Positions 7,607 through 16,912 of a stretch of DNA of 64,000 nucleotides are shown here, one piece after another. Each line of letters begins with the position of its first letter. The stretch's first letter is position 1. The stretch is from NCBI RefSeq assembly GCF_002286815.1, contig NZ_MUNM01000034.1, forward strand, positions 1 to 64,000. The letters run 5' to 3'. The notes beneath the pieces are model-generated. The model saw only the letters and a list, made by a program, of their open reading frames with translations, made no database searches and was not told the origin of the DNA. Position numbers and translations under genes: made by a program. The stretch comes from Pseudomonas sp. PICF141. Lineage in GTDB: Bacteria; Pseudomonadota; Gammaproteobacteria; Pseudomonadales; Pseudomonadaceae.

Positions 7607-9508
7607 TTACATCTCTACCTGAGTACCCAACTCAATCACCCGATTCAACGGCAAATTGAAGAAGCGCAAATTGCCGTTGGCATTTTTCAACATGAAGGCG
7701 AACAGCGTCTCGCGCCAGCGGGCCATGCCTTCGAGTTTGGAGGCGATGACCGTCTCACGACTGAGGAAGTAAGTGGTGCGCATCGGGCTGAAATCCAGGT
7801 TATCCAGATGGCACAGTTTCAAGGCTTCTGGCACGTCCGGCTCGTCGGTGAAACCGAAGTGCAGGATCACCCGGAAAAAGCCCTCGCCGTAGGAATCGAC
7901 TTCGAAACGCCGTTGCGGCGGGACGCGCGGGATGTCTTCGTACACCACCGTCAGCAGCACCACTTGCTCGTGCAGCACCTGGTTATGCAGCAGGTTATGC
8001 AACAGCGCGTGAGGCACGGCATCCGGGCGAGCGGTGAGAAAAATGGCCGTGCCCTGGACCCGATGCGGCGGTTGCACGCGGATGCTGCTGATGAAGATCG
8101 GCAGCGGCAACCCGCCTTCGTCCATTCGCTCCACCAGCAGTTGCTTGCCGCGTTTCCAGGTGGTCATCAACACGAACAGTGCGATACCGGCAATCACCGG
8201 GAACGCACCGCCCTGGACAATTTTCGGCACGTTGGCGGCGAAGTACAGACCGTCCACCAACAGGAAACCCAGCAACACCGGGACCGCAAGAATCGGTGGC
8301 CACTTCCACAACAGCAACATGACCGCCGACACCAGGATAGTGGTCATCAGCATCGTGCCAGTCACCGCCACGCCGTAGGCCGAGGCCAGGGCGCCGGAGG
8401 ACTCGAAGCCCAGCACCAATAAAATGACACCAATCATCAATGCCCAGTTCACCGCGCCGATATAGATCTGGCCTTGCTCGGCACTGGACGTGTGCTGAAT
8501 GTGCATACGCGGGATGTAGCCGAGTTGGATCGCCTGACGAGTCAGCGAGAACGCGCCGGAAATGACCGCTTGCGAGGCAATCACCGTGGCCATCGTCGAC
8601 AATCCCACCAAGGGGATCAACGCCCAGTTTGGCGCCAGCAGATAGAACGGGTTGCGGGCGGCTTCCGGATCACCGAGCAGCAACGCGCCCTGGCCGAAGT
8701 AGTTCAGCACCAGAGCCGGCAGCACCAGAATGAACCAGGCCCGGGCGATCGGCTTGCGACCGAAGTGGCCCATGTCGGCGTACAACGCCTCGGCACCGGT
8801 CAAGGCCAGCACCACGGCGCCAAGAATCGCGATCCCCATGCCCGGGTGGACCATGAAGAAGCGTACGCCCCACACCGGATTCATCGCCTGCAACACTTCC
8901 GGATGCTGGCTGATGCCATACACGCCCAGCGCGCCCAGCACCACAAACCAGGTGACCATGATCGGCCCGAACAGAATGCCGATCCGCGCCGTACCGTGAC
9001 GCTGAATCAAAAACAGCGCCACCAGCACGATCAACGACAGCGGAACCACCCAATGGTCGATGCCCTCGAATGCCAGCCCAAGGCCTTCAATCGCCGACAG
9101 CACGGATATCGCCGGTGTGATCATGCTGTCGCCATAGAACAGCGCCGCACCGATCAGCCCGCAGACCACCAGCAAGGTACGCAACTTCGCATGCCCCGCC
9201 GCCGCTCGCCGCGCCAGCGCGGTCAAGGCCATGATCCCGCCCTCGCCCTGGTTGTCGGCACGCAGCACAAACATCATGTATTTGATGGAGACGACCCAGA
9301 TCAGCGACCAGAAGATCAGCGCCAGAATGCCCAGCACGCCGTCATGGTTGACGGGCACGCCATAGTCACCGGAAAACACTTCTTTGAGGGTATACAGCGG
9401 GCTTGTGCCGATATCGCCATAAACCACCCCGACTGCTGCGACCAGCATACCGATCGGCTTCGCCGCCGAATGCTCGCTGGCCGCCACCTGACTACTTGCC
9501 TGCCCCAT
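7607..9508 (-). CDS. kup: Low-affinity potassium uptake transporter Kup
   Basis: Inner-membrane K+:H+ symporter of the KUP/HAK/KT family. The 633-aa protein has about 12 membrane helices in the first 440 residues, with the signature [19 protein letters not shown] at residues about 24-42 and [16 protein letters not shown], then a cytoplasmic C-terminal domain. The start at 9508 (MGQASSQ) is preferred over 9553 because GGAG sits 7 nt upstream and the length fits the family. Single-gene unit ending at the terminator at 7558-7600. Confidence 0.95.
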   Translation of the reverse strand: MGQASSQVAASEHSAAKPIGMLVAAVGVVYGDIGTSPLYTLKEVFSGDYGVPVNHDGVLGILALIFWSLIWVVSIKYMMFVLRADNQGEGGIMALTALARRAAAGHAKLRTLLVVCGLIGAALFYGDSMITPAISVLSAIEGLGLAFEGIDHWVVPLSLIVLVALFLIQRHGTARIGILFGPIMVTWFVVLGALGVYGISQHPEVLQAMNPVWGVRFFMVHPGMGIAILGAVVLALTGAEALYADMGHFGRKPIARAWFILVLPALVLNYFGQGALLLGDPEAARNPFYLLAPNWALIPLVGLSTMATVIASQAVISGAFSLTRQAIQLGYIPRMHIQHTSSAEQGQIYIGAVNWALMIGVILLVLGFESSGALASAYGVAVTGTMLMTTILVSAVMLLLWKWPPILAVPVLLGFLLVDGLYFAANVPKIVQGGAFPVIAGIALFVLMTTWKRGKQLLVERMDEGGLPLPIFISSIRVQPPHRVQGTAIFLTARPDAVPHALLHNLLHNQVLHEQVVLLTVVYEDIPRVPPQRRFEVDSYGEGFFRVILHFGFTDEPDVPEALKLCHLDNLDFSPMRTTYFLSRETVIASKLEGMARWRETLFAFMLKNANGNLRFFNLPLNRVIELGTQVEM

Positions 9509-9797
9509 CCAAAAACTCCTACTGCTCAGACTCGGACTTCTTATAAGAAGCACATGCTTTGTGGCGCAGCATGCGCTGTTTTACTTGTTGTTACAGACGT
9601 TTTATTGACTACAGAGAATCGCTAAAGCCTAAAGGCGCGAAGCATAGCGCAGCACTCGTCGTATTTCCCTGCATAAAGCTGGTCAAGTGCGCGTCTCATC
9701 GCTAGAATTGCGCACTTTTTGACCAGAGACGCAACATAGCGTCCGTCTGTCGCCTTGCCGTCTTCGGCTGGAGGCGTCACAAATACCGAGGTTAGAC

Positions 9798-11135
9798 ATG
9801 TCCACCACTCCTGCGCCGGCCAATCCAAAAGTTGGCTTCGTATCCCTGGGTTGCCCGAAAGCACTGGTCGACTCCGAGCGCATCCTTACCCAGCTGCGCA
9901 TGGAAGGCTATGACGTTGTGTCCACCTACCAGGACGCCGACGTCGTGGTGGTCAACACTTGCGGCTTCATCGATTCGGCCAAGGCTGAGTCTTTGGAAGT
10001 GATCGGCGAAGCCATCAAGGAAAACGGCAAGGTCATCGTGACCGGCTGCATGGGCGTCGAAGAAGGCAACATTCGCAACGTGCACCCAAGCGTGCTGGCC
10101 GTGACCGGTCCGCAGCAGTACGAGCAAGTGGTCAATGCCGTGCACGATGTAGTGCCGCCGCGTCAGGATCACAACCCGCTGATCGACCTGGTGCCGCCGC
10201 AAGGGATCAAACTGACTCCGCGCCATTACGCCTACCTGAAGATTTCCGAAGGCTGCAACCACAGCTGCAGCTTCTGCATCATCCCCTCGATGCGCGGCAA
10301 ACTGGTCAGCCGCCCGGTCGGTGACGTGCTCGACGAAGCCCAGCGCCTGGTCAAATCCGGCGTCAAAGAGCTGTTGGTGATTTCCCAGGACACCAGCGCC
10401 TACGGCGTCGACGTGAAATATCGCACCGGCTTCTGGAACGGCGCGCCGGTGAAAACCCGCATGACCGAACTCTGCGAAGCCCTCAGCACTCTCGGTGTCT
10501 GGGTGCGTCTGCACTACGTTTACCCATACCCCCACGTCGACGAGCTGATCCCGCTGATGGCCGCCGGGAAAATCCTGCCGTACCTGGACATTCCGTTCCA
10601 GCACGCCAGCCCGAAAGTCCTCAAAGCCATGAAACGCCCGGCCTTCGAAGACAAAACCCTGGCCCGCATCAAGAACTGGCGCGAAATCTGTCCGGACCTG
10701 ATCATCCGTTCGACCTTCATCGTCGGCTTCCCTGGCGAAACCGAAGAAGACTTCCAGTACCTGCTGAACTGGCTGACCGAAGCGCAACTGGACCGCGTTG
10801 GCTGCTTCCAGTACTCGCCGGTCGAAGGCGCACCGGCCAACCTGCTGGACGCGGCCATTGTGCCGGACGACGTCAAGCAAGACCGTTGGGACCGCTTCAT
10901 GGCGCACCAGCAGGCCATCAGCTCGGCACGTCTGCAAATGCGCATTGGCCGTGAAATCGAAGTGCTGGTCGATGAAGTCGACGAGCAAGGCGCGGTTGGC
11001 CGCTGCTTCTTCGATGCCCCGGAGATCGACGGCAACGTGTTCATCGACAACGGCAGCAACTTGAAGCCAGGCGACAAAGTCTGGTGCAAAGTGACCGACG
11101 CCGACGAATACGACCTGTGGGCTGAACAGATCTAA
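9798..11135 (+). CDS. rimO: Ribosomal protein S12 methylthiotransferase RimO
   Basis: Radical-SAM enzyme that adds a methylthio group to the conserved Asp of ribosomal protein S12 (Asp88 in E. coli). The 445-aa protein has an N-terminal UPF0004 domain ([25 protein letters not shown]) whose cysteines hold an auxiliary [4Fe-4S] cluster, a radical-SAM motif CNHSCSFC near residue 153, and a C-terminal TRAM domain. GAGG lies upstream of ATG 9798. It is divergent from kup; the gap of about 290 bases holds a CGCCT..AGGCG hairpin near 9753-9778 and no recognised gene. Confidence 0.96.
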   Translation: MSTTPAPANPKVGFVSLGCPKALVDSERILTQLRMEGYDVVSTYQDADVVVVNTCGFIDSAKAESLEVIGEAIKENGKVIVTGCMGVEEGNIRNVHPSVLAVTGPQQYEQVVNAVHDVVPPRQDHNPLIDLVPPQGIKLTPRHYAYLKISEGCNHSCSFCIIPSMRGKLVSRPVGDVLDEAQRLVKSGVKELLVISQDTSAYGVDVKYRTGFWNGAPVKTRMTELCEALSTLGVWVRLHYVYPYPHVDELIPLMAAGKILPYLDIPFQHASPKVLKAMKRPAFEDKTLARIKNWREICPDLIIRSTFIVGFPGETEEDFQYLLNWLTEAQLDRVGCFQYSPVEGAPANLLDAAIVPDDVKQDRWDRFMAHQQAISSARLQMRIGREIEVLVDEVDEQGAVGRCFFDAPEIDGNVFIDNGSNLKPGDKVWCKVTDADEYDLWAEQI

Positions 11136-11150
11136 ACGCAAAAAATAAAA

Positions 11151-11188
11151 GAAGCCCCGATCTCTTGACGAGATGCGGGGCTTTTTTA
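11151..11188 (+). terminator. Intrinsic terminator of rimO
   Basis: AAGCCCCG and GCGGGGCTT arms enclose an inner ATCTC/GAGAT stem, followed by TTTTTT. It lies 15 nt past the rimO stop. Confidence 0.85.
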
Positions 11189-11248
11189 CGTCTATCGTTT
11201 TGTGAGAGAAAGAACTCGCGTCATTTCACGCAAGAGAGGCCCGCGGGC

Positions 11249-11722
11249 ATGCGCCAACACTCGGTCATTCACACACCGAAACAGAGCGACTACGAAGAAC
11301 TCACCCAAGTGTGGGAAGCCTCGGTGCGCGCCACCCATGACTTTCTGCCCGACAGTTACATCGAACTGCTGAAGAATCTGGTGCTGACCCGCTACCTCGA
11401 CGCGGTGATGCTGATCTGCACCAAAGACTCACGCCAACGCATCACCGGGTTCGCCGGTGTGGCGGCGGGCAAGATCGAAATGCTCTTCATCGACCCAACG
11501 CATCGCGGCAAAGGCCTGGGCAAGCAATTGCTGCGTTATGCCCTGGAACACCTGAATGCCGACGAGCTGGACGTCAACGAACAGAACCCGCAGGCGTTGG
11601 GGTTTTACTTCAAACAGGGTTTTGAGGTGATCGGACGCTCGGAAGTCGATGGCATGGGGCAGCCCTATCCGTTGTTGCACATGCGTTTGCGTCAGTCTCA
11701 ACAATTGACGCGCAATGGCTGA
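11249..11722 (+). CDS. YjaB-like GNAT N-acetyltransferase
   Basis: A 157-aa single-domain GNAT protein. The acetyl-CoA loop is THRGKGLGKQLL (near residue 86). The C-terminal run VNEQNPQALGFYFKQGFEV, then GRSEVDGMGQPYPLL, is very close to E. coli YjaB as I remember it. The acceptor substrate is not known from sequence. ATG 11249 is preceded by AGAGAGG at 9 nt; the longer reading frame from 11165 would start inside the rimO terminator and is rejected. Confidence 0.85.
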   Translation: MRQHSVIHTPKQSDYEELTQVWEASVRATHDFLPDSYIELLKNLVLTRYLDAVMLICTKDSRQRITGFAGVAAGKIEMLFIDPTHRGKGLGKQLLRYALEHLNADELDVNEQNPQALGFYFKQGFEVIGRSEVDGMGQPYPLLHMRLRQSQQLTRNG

Positions 11723-11738
11723 CGCACCATAGAACAAA

Positions 11739-11826
11739 TGTGGGAGCTGGCTTGCCTGCGATTGCATCACCTCGATGCAACTGACATACCCCGTTGTCTG
11801 CATCGCAGGCAAGCCAACTCCCACAA
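11739..11826. repeat. Inverted REP pair
   Basis: TGTGGGAGCTGGCTTGCCTG on the left, and its complement GCAGGCAAGCCA then ACTCCCACA on the right, with GATGCA/TGCATC between. Palindromic Pseudomonas REP pair in the gap between the acetyltransferase and pseudouridine synthase genes. It could also end the upstream transcript. Confidence 0.85.
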
Positions 11827-11910
11827 AAAAGCCGCACGGCGCAAATGGAGCCGGGATTAACCGGCGCCCAGCAGGTACAATGCCCACCCCTTTTTTGTTA
11901 CGGCCCTGTC

Positions 11911-12621
11911 ATGACTGACCCGATTCGTCTCTCCAAACGCCTCATCGAACTCGTCGGCTGTTCCCGTCGGGAGGCTGAGCTGTTCATCGAGGGCGGCTGG
12001 GTCACCGTGGACGGCGAAGTCATCGATGAGCCGCAGTTCAAGGTCGACACCCAGAAAGTCGAGCTCGATCCCGAAGCCAAGGCCACAGCGCCGGAGCCGG
12101 TGACCATCCTGTTCAATGTCCCTGCGGGCATGGATGCGGACACGGCCATGGCGACTATCAGCGCCGAGACCCTGAGCGAAGAACACCGCTTCGGCAAACG
12201 CCCGCTCAAGGGCCACTTCCTGCGCCTGACTGCCAGCACCGATCTGCAGGCCAATGCCAGCGGTCTGCTGGTATTCACCCAGGACTGGAAAATCCTGCGC
12301 AAACTCACCGCCGACTCCGCCAAGATCGAGCAAGAGTATGTGGTCGAGGTTGAAGGCGACATGGTGGCTCACGGCCTCAACCGCCTGAACCACGGCCTGA
12401 CCTACAAGGGCAAGGAACTGCCGCCGGTCAAAGCCAGCTGGCAGAACGAAAACCGCCTGCGCTTTGCGATGAAGAACCCACAACCGGGCGTGATTGCCCT
12501 GTTCTGCCAGGCCGTCGGCCTGAAGGTCGTCGCCATCCGCCGCATCCGCATTGGCGGCGTGTCCATCGGCAAAGTGCCTTTGGGGCAATGGCGCTACCTG
12601 TCCGGCAAAGAAAAGTTCTAA
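11911..12621 (+). CDS. RsuA/RluF-type rRNA pseudouridine synthase, divergent
   Basis: A 236-aa protein. Residues 1-50 form an S4 RNA-binding domain (RLSKRLIELVGCSRREAELF, GGWVTVDGEV), followed by an RsuA/RluB/E/F-like catalytic domain. The catalytic Asp appears in ASTDLQANASGLLVF; the usual family motif is GRLD followed four residues later by GLL, so here the GR are missing and two residues are inserted. Later segments EQEYVVEVEG and RRIRIGGVSIGKVPLGQWRY are family-typical. It should convert a uridine in rRNA (possibly tRNA) to pseudouridine; the exact site is not assignable. ATG 11911 is the only start that preserves the S4 domain without reading through the REP pair. Confidence 0.8.
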   Translation: MTDPIRLSKRLIELVGCSRREAELFIEGGWVTVDGEVIDEPQFKVDTQKVELDPEAKATAPEPVTILFNVPAGMDADTAMATISAETLSEEHRFGKRPLKGHFLRLTASTDLQANASGLLVFTQDWKILRKLTADSAKIEQEYVVEVEGDMVAHGLNRLNHGLTYKGKELPPVKASWQNENRLRFAMKNPQPGVIALFCQAVGLKVVAIRRIRIGGVSIGKVPLGQWRYLSGKEKF

Positions 12622-12698
12622 GACTTTTCCCGCCGCCCTACATTTCGGCGCCGCTAGTTATGCGGGGCGCCCACTGCTGAATATCAGGATTGCACACC

Positions 12699-13166
12699 AT
12701 GATTCATAACGACGTACTGCGCAGCGTGCGCTACATGCTCGACATCAGCGACAAGAAAGTCATCGAGATCATCAAGCTCGGCGGCATGGACGTGTCCATG
12801 GAAGACCTGCGGGCGTACCTCGACAAGAAAGAGGAAGACGAGGAAGGCTTCGTGCGCTGCCCGGACGAAGTCATGGCGCATTTCCTCGATGGCCTGGTGA
12901 TCTTCAAGCGCGGCAAGGACGAAAGCCGTCCACCGCAGCCGATCGAAGTGCCGGTGACCAACAACATCATCCTGAAAAAACTGCGTGTGGCCTTCGAACT
13001 GAAGGAAGACGACATGCACGCGATTCTCAAGGCGGCCGAGTTCCCGGTGTCCAAGCCAGAGCTGAGCGCACTGTTCCGCAAATTCGGCCACACCAACTAC
13101 CGTGCGTGCGGCGATCAGTTGCTGCGCAACTTCCTCAAGGGACTCACTCTTCGAGTGAGAGCGTAA
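12699..13166 (+). CDS. yehS: DUF1456 family protein YehS
   Basis: A 155-aa cytoplasmic protein made of two similar halves, each starting with N-x-hhh-LR (NDVLRSVRYMLDISDKKVIE and NNIILKKLRVAFELKEDDMH). This is the DUF1456 duplication, and the length matches E. coli YehS (156 aa). No function is established. The start is ATG 12699, with CAGGA 10 nt upstream. The last codons contain a perfect CTCACTC-TTC-GAGTGAG hairpin (13143-13160) that could contribute to transcript ending. Confidence 0.88.
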   Translation: MIHNDVLRSVRYMLDISDKKVIEIIKLGGMDVSMEDLRAYLDKKEEDEEGFVRCPDEVMAHFLDGLVIFKRGKDESRPPQPIEVPVTNNIILKKLRVAFELKEDDMHAILKAAEFPVSKPELSALFRKFGHTNYRACGDQLLRNFLKGLTLRVRA

Positions 13167-13223
13167 AGCAGCTGCAGGCTACAAGCCGCAAGCGGATAGT
13201 GTCTAGCTTGTAGCTTGTAGCTG
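13167..13223. repeat. Short AGCT(A/G)CAAGC-type inverted repeat
   Basis: CAGCTGCAGGCTACAAGC on the left faces GCTTGTAGCTTGTAGCTG on the right. The same kind of element, built from AGCTGCAAGC/GCTTCAAGC units, sits between adhC and fghA at 36092-36157. Confidence 0.6.
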
Positions 13224-13319
13224 GGCCGTATGGCCCCCCATTCCTCGCAAAAATAGTGGCTCCGCTTCTGGCGGCTGACGACTAGGGTGTACTAACCCTT
13301 TGCCCTCAGGACTCGCCCT

Positions 13320-14090
13320 ATGCACCCGTATTTTTCTCTCGCAGGCCGCACCGCTCTGGTGACCGGCGGCACTCGCGGTATCGGCAAAATGATCGCCAAG
13401 GCCTACGTCGAGGCCGGCGCCACCGTTTACGTGTGTGCCCGCGATGCCGACGCCTGCCAGCAAACTGCCAACGAACTGAGTGTTTTCGGGATTTGTCATG
13501 CGGTAGCTGCCAACCTGGCCCACGAAGAAGGCGTCCAGCAATTGGCCGCGCACCTGAGTGAACAGATCGGTCAGCTGGATATTCTGGTGAACAACGCCGG
13601 CACCACCTGGGGCGCACCGCTGGAGAGTTACCCGGTCAAGGGCTGGGAAAAGGTCATGCAGCTGAACGTGACCTCGGTGTTCAACTGCATCCAGCAATTT
13701 CTGCCGCTGCTGCGCAAGGCCGGTTCGGCGGCGAATCCGGCACGGATCATCAACATTGGTTCGGTCGCCGGGATTTCGTCCTTCGGCGAACAGGCGTATG
13801 CCTACGGCCCGAGCAAGGCTGCCCTGCATCAACTGTCGCGGATTCTGGCGCGGGAGCTGGTGAGCGAACACATCAACGTTAATGTGATCGCACCGGGACG
13901 TTTTCCGAGCAAGATGACGCAGCACATTGGCAATGATGAGCAGGCGTTGGCCGAGGATACGGCGCTGATTCCGATGAAGCGTTGGGGCCGGGAGGAAGAG
14001 ATGGCTGCCTTGGCGATCAGTTTGGCGAGTACCGCGGGGGCGTATATGACTGGGAATATTATTCCTTTGGATGGTGGGTTCAGCCTCTGA
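13320..14090 (+). CDS. rhlG: RhlG-like NADPH-dependent beta-ketoacyl reductase
   Basis: Short-chain dehydrogenase/reductase of 256 aa. It has the cofactor motif TGGTRGIG near residue 15, NNAG in LDILVNNAGTTWG, the catalytic Ser in INIGSVAGIS, and YAYGPSKAA (YxxxK). The N-terminus MHPYFSLAG and the C-terminal AYMTGNIIPLDGG agree closely with P. aeruginosa RhlG, first linked to 3-hydroxyacyl supply for rhamnolipids and PHA. That link has been questioned, so the physiological substrate should be left open. Preceded by ACTCGCCCT only; no strong SD is visible. Confidence 0.88.
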   Translation: MHPYFSLAGRTALVTGGTRGIGKMIAKAYVEAGATVYVCARDADACQQTANELSVFGICHAVAANLAHEEGVQQLAAHLSEQIGQLDILVNNAGTTWGAPLESYPVKGWEKVMQLNVTSVFNCIQQFLPLLRKAGSAANPARIINIGSVAGISSFGEQAYAYGPSKAALHQLSRILARELVSEHINVNVIAPGRFPSKMTQHIGNDEQALAEDTALIPMKRWGREEEMAALAISLASTAGAYMTGNIIPLDGGFSL

Positions 14091-14100
14091 TATTGGCGGT

Positions 14101-14206
14101 GCGGCCATCGCGGGCAAGCCTCGCTCCCACCGGTTTTATGTCGTATACAAAATCTGTGTTCGCTAGAGAGCCCTGTGGGAGCGTGGCTTGCCCGCGATGA
14201 GGCCGG
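14101..14206. repeat. Inverted REP pair
   Basis: ATCGCGGGCAAGCCTCGCTC-type left copy and TGTGGGAGCGTGGCTTGCCC then GCGAT right copy, in the gap between rhlG and trmO. Confidence 0.85.
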
Positions 14207-14275
14207 CTCTGCCACCACCCGACTCGAGGCCCGTCGGGTTATCATGCCGCCTCAAGTCCGCCTCGACCCCAAACC

Positions 14276-14989
14276 ATGACCTACACCGTTTCCCCCATCG
14301 GCTTCGTGCGTTCCTGTTTCAAGGAGAAGTTCGCCATTCCGCGCCAGCCGCAACTGGCCCCGGCGGCACGAGGCGTGGTGGAACTGGTGGCGCCGTTCGA
14401 TCAGGGTGAAGCGGTGCAGGGGCTGGAACAGGTCAGTCATGTCTGGCTGTTGTTCCTGTTTCATCAGGCCCTGGAAGAAAAACCACGCCTGAAAGTCCGC
14501 CCGCCACGCCTGGGCGGCAACAAATCCATGGGCGTATTCGCCACTCGGGCGACGCACCGACCCAATGGCATCGGTCAATCGGTGGTCAAACTGGACAAGG
14601 TCGAAGCCAATCGGCTGTGGATCTCCGGCATCGACCTGCTCGACGGGACGCCGATTCTCGACATCAAACCTTACGTGCCCTATGCCGACATCATCGACAC
14701 GGCATCCAACAGCATCGCCAGCGCCCCGCCATCGCTGATTCCCGTGCAGTGGACAGACTCAGCGCTGCAACAGGCTCATGGTCACGCTCAGCGGCTTGAG
14801 GAGCCCTTGGTCGAGCTGATTGAGCAATGCCTGGCACAAGACCCACGTCCGGCGTACCAGATTCCTACACCAGAAAGGGAATATGGCGCGCAGTTCTGGG
14901 ATGTGGATGTGCGCTGGCATTATCCGACGCCTGATGTGATTCGCGTTCTCGAAGTCATCCCTGCCCCTACAGGTTTGTGTTCGGCATAA
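14276..14989 (+). CDS. trmO: tRNA (N6-threonylcarbamoyladenosine37-N6)-methyltransferase TrmO
   Basis: SAM-dependent enzyme that converts t6A37 to m6t6A in ANN-decoding tRNAs. The 237-aa protein begins YTVSPIGFVRSCFKEKFAIP and carries the TsaA/TrmO beta-barrel segments VSHVWLLFLFH, MGVFATRATHRPNGIGQS and DGTPILDIKPYVPYAD. Length matches E. coli TrmO (235 aa). Single gene between a REP pair and the fpr terminator. Confidence 0.93.
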   Translation: MTYTVSPIGFVRSCFKEKFAIPRQPQLAPAARGVVELVAPFDQGEAVQGLEQVSHVWLLFLFHQALEEKPRLKVRPPRLGGNKSMGVFATRATHRPNGIGQSVVKLDKVEANRLWISGIDLLDGTPILDIKPYVPYADIIDTASNSIASAPPSLIPVQWTDSALQQAHGHAQRLEEPLVELIEQCLAQDPRPAYQIPTPEREYGAQFWDVDVRWHYPTPDVIRVLEVIPAPTGLCSA

Positions 14990-15024
14990 AAAAGCCCCCA
15001 TTGCCTGCACAGGCAATGGGGGCT
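14988..15024 (-). terminator. Intrinsic terminator of fpr
   Basis: A perfect 15-bp stem (AGCCCCCATTGCCTG/CAGGCAATGGGGGCT) with a 2-nt loop. The T-run (TTTTTT on the minus strand) follows the stem only in the minus direction, so it ends fpr. On the plus strand it may still stabilise the trmO 3' end. Confidence 0.85.
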
Positions 15025-15028
15025 GATC

Positions 15029-15073
15029 GTTCCCACGCTCCGCGTGAAATGCACAGTGACGCTCTGCGTCACC
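15029..15073. repeat. Short paired palindromic repeat
   Basis: CACGCTCCGCGTG and GTGACGCTCTGCGTCAC form two small adjacent hairpins between fpr and its terminator. Degenerate repeats of this CACGCTCTGCGTG type are common between Pseudomonas genes (recalled). Confidence 0.55.
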
Positions 15074-15084
15074 CAAACAATGGC

Positions 15085-15864
15085 TTACTTCTCGACGAAC
15101 GCACGCTCGATCAGGTAATCACCCGGCTCGCGCATCCGCGGCGAGACTTTCAGGCCGAAGCTGTTCAACACTTCGCTGGTCTCGTCGAGCATGCTTGGGC
15201 TGCCGCACAGCATGGCGCGGTCGTCCTGCGGGTTGATCGGTGGCAGACCGATGTCGCTGAACAGCTTGCCGCTGCGCATCAGATCGGTCAGGCGGCCTTC
15301 GTTCTCGAATGGCTCGCGGGTCACGGTCGGGTAGTAAATCAACTTGTCACGCAGGGCCTCGCCGAAGAACTCGTTCTGCGGCAAGTGCTCGGTGATGAAT
15401 TCGCGGTAAGCGACTTCATTGACGTAACGCACGCCGTGGCACAGGATCACTTTTTCGAAACGCTCGTAGGTTTCCGGGTCCTGGATGACGCTCATGAATG
15501 GCGCCAGACCGGTACCGGTGCTGAGCAGGTACAAATGTTTGCCAGGTTTCAAGTCATCCAGCACCAGGGTGCCGGTTGGCTTTTTGCTGATGATGATCTC
15601 GTCGCCTTCCTTCAGATGCTGCAACTGGGAAGTCAGCGGGCCATCAGGCACTTTGATGCTGAAGAACTCGAGATGCTCTTCCCAGTTCGGGCTGGCAATC
15701 GAGTAAGCGCGCATAAGCGGGCGGCCGTTGGGCTGTTGCAGGCCGATCATCACGAACTGACCGTTCTCGAAGCGCAGGCCCGGATCGCGGGTGCACTTGA
15801 AGCTGAACAGAGTGTCGTTCCAGTGGTGAACACTGAGGACACGCTCGTGGTTCATGTTGCTCAT
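15085..15864 (-). CDS. fpr: Ferredoxin/flavodoxin-NADP+ reductase
   Basis: FAD enzyme of 259 aa exchanging electrons between NADPH and ferredoxin or flavodoxin, important in oxidative stress and iron-sulfur supply. It has the FAD-binding RAYSIAS motif in RPLMRAYSIASPNWEEHLEF, the pyrophosphate region GDEIIISKKPTGTL, NADP-binding STGTGLAPF and the C-terminal RAFVEK. The start at 15864 (MSNMNHERVLSVHHW) matches P. aeruginosa Fpr and has GGAG 10 nt upstream. Divergent from finR, whose product controls it in P. putida. Confidence 0.95.
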   Translation of the reverse strand: MSNMNHERVLSVHHWNDTLFSFKCTRDPGLRFENGQFVMIGLQQPNGRPLMRAYSIASPNWEEHLEFFSIKVPDGPLTSQLQHLKEGDEIIISKKPTGTLVLDDLKPGKHLYLLSTGTGLAPFMSVIQDPETYERFEKVILCHGVRYVNEVAYREFITEHLPQNEFFGEALRDKLIYYPTVTREPFENEGRLTDLMRSGKLFSDIGLPPINPQDDRAMLCGSPSMLDETSEVLNSFGLKVSPRMREPGDYLIERAFVEK

Positions 15865-15960
15865 GTACGTGGGACTCCTGGAGATTTGCCTGCGCCAATG
15901 ATGTGCGCAATTGCAACGCATTCTAATGGCAGCGACAATATCTGTTAACTGGATTATTAA

Positions 15961-15985
15961 GATAAGGGTTATCGGTTATATCGAT
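15961..15985. promoter_or_regulatory. Candidate FinR binding site, fpr-finR intergenic
   Basis: A perfect dyad GATAA-GGG-TTATC at 15961-15973 is followed by an overlapping dyad ATCG-GTTATAT-CGAT ending at the finR ATG. Positions and AT-rich dyads suit a LysR-type regulator acting on divergent promoters. The assignment to FinR is inferred. Confidence 0.45.
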
Positions 15986-16912
15986 ATGCGATTTACTCTC
16001 CGTCAACTTCAAGTATTCGTCGCCGTCGCCCAGCAGGAAAGCGTATCCCGTGCCGCATTAACGCTCAACCTCTCACAATCGGCGGCGAGCACTTCAATCA
16101 CCGAGCTAGAGCGTCAGTGCAGTTGCCAACTGTTCGATCGCGCCGGCAAACGGCTGAGCCTCAACGCCCTCGGCAAACAGCTGTTGCCCCAGGCGGTGGC
16201 CCTGCTCGATCAGGCCAAGGAGATCGAAGACTTGCTCAATGGCAAGTCCGGTTTCGGCTCTCTGGCGGTCGGCGCGACCCTGACCATCGGCAATTACCTC
16301 GCTACCCTGCTGATCGGCAGCTTCATGCAACGTCATCCGGAAAGCCAAGTGAAGCTGCATGTGCAGAACACTGCCAACATCGTGCAACAGGTCGCGCATT
16401 ATGAAATTGATCTGGGTCTAATCGAAGGCGACTGCAGCCATCCAGACATCGAAGTGCAGAGTTGGGTCGAAGATGAGTTGGTGGTGTTCTGTGCGCCTCA
16501 GCACCCATTGGCCAGACGTGGTATCGCGACCATGGAGCAGCTGAGCCATGAAGCGTGGATTCTGCGCGAACAAGGCTCGGGCACCCGGCTGACGTTCGAC
16601 CAGGCCATGCGACACCATCGCAGCGCGCTGAACATTCGCCTGGAGCTGGAACACACCGAAGCGATCAAGCGCGCGGTGGAATCAGGTTTGGGGATTGGCT
16701 GCATTTCGCGCCTGGCGCTGCGCGATGCGTTCCGCCGTGGCAGCCTGGTGCCAGTGGAAACACCGGATCTGGACCTGGCTCGGCAGTTCTATTTCATCTG
16801 GCACAAACAGAAATATCAGACATCGGCGATGCGCGAATTCCTCGAACTGTGCCGCGCCTTCACTGCCGGGGTTCAGCGCAGCGACGAGATCGTCTTGCCC
16901 ACTATCGCTTAA
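15986..16912 (+). CDS. finR: LysR-family regulator FinR
   Basis: A 308-aa LysR-type regulator. The N-terminal HTH (MRFTLRQLQVFVAVAQQESV, SRAALTLNLSQSAASTSI) is followed by an effector-binding domain. In P. putida, FinR is encoded beside fpr and activates it under superoxide and iron stress; the same divergent arrangement is seen here. The start at 15986 is chosen because the HTH begins here in the family; the longer frame from 15911 would read through the intergenic dyads. The last 4 nt overlap dgkA in convergent orientation. Confidence 0.88.
   Translation: MRFTLRQLQVFVAVAQQESVSRAALTLNLSQSAASTSITELERQCSCQLFDRAGKRLSLNALGKQLLPQAVALLDQAKEIEDLLNGKSGFGSLAVGATLTIGNYLATLLIGSFMQRHPESQVKLHVQNTANIVQQVAHYEIDLGLIEGDCSHPDIEVQSWVEDELVVFCAPQHPLARRGIATMEQLSHEAWILREQGSGTRLTFDQAMRHHRSALNIRLELEHTEAIKRAVESGLGIGCISRLALRDAFRRGSLVPVETPDLDLARQFYFIWHKQKYQTSAMREFLELCRAFTAGVQRSDEIVLPTIA

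Noticed and set aside
9792-11141. 449-codon minus-strand frame opposite rimO
   Set aside because: Antisense to a complete RimO; similar phenomenon.
15960-16000. Longer finR start at 15911
   Set aside because: Would translate the intergenic dyads and add 25 residues not present in LysR proteins; MRFTLRQLQVF is the usual start.
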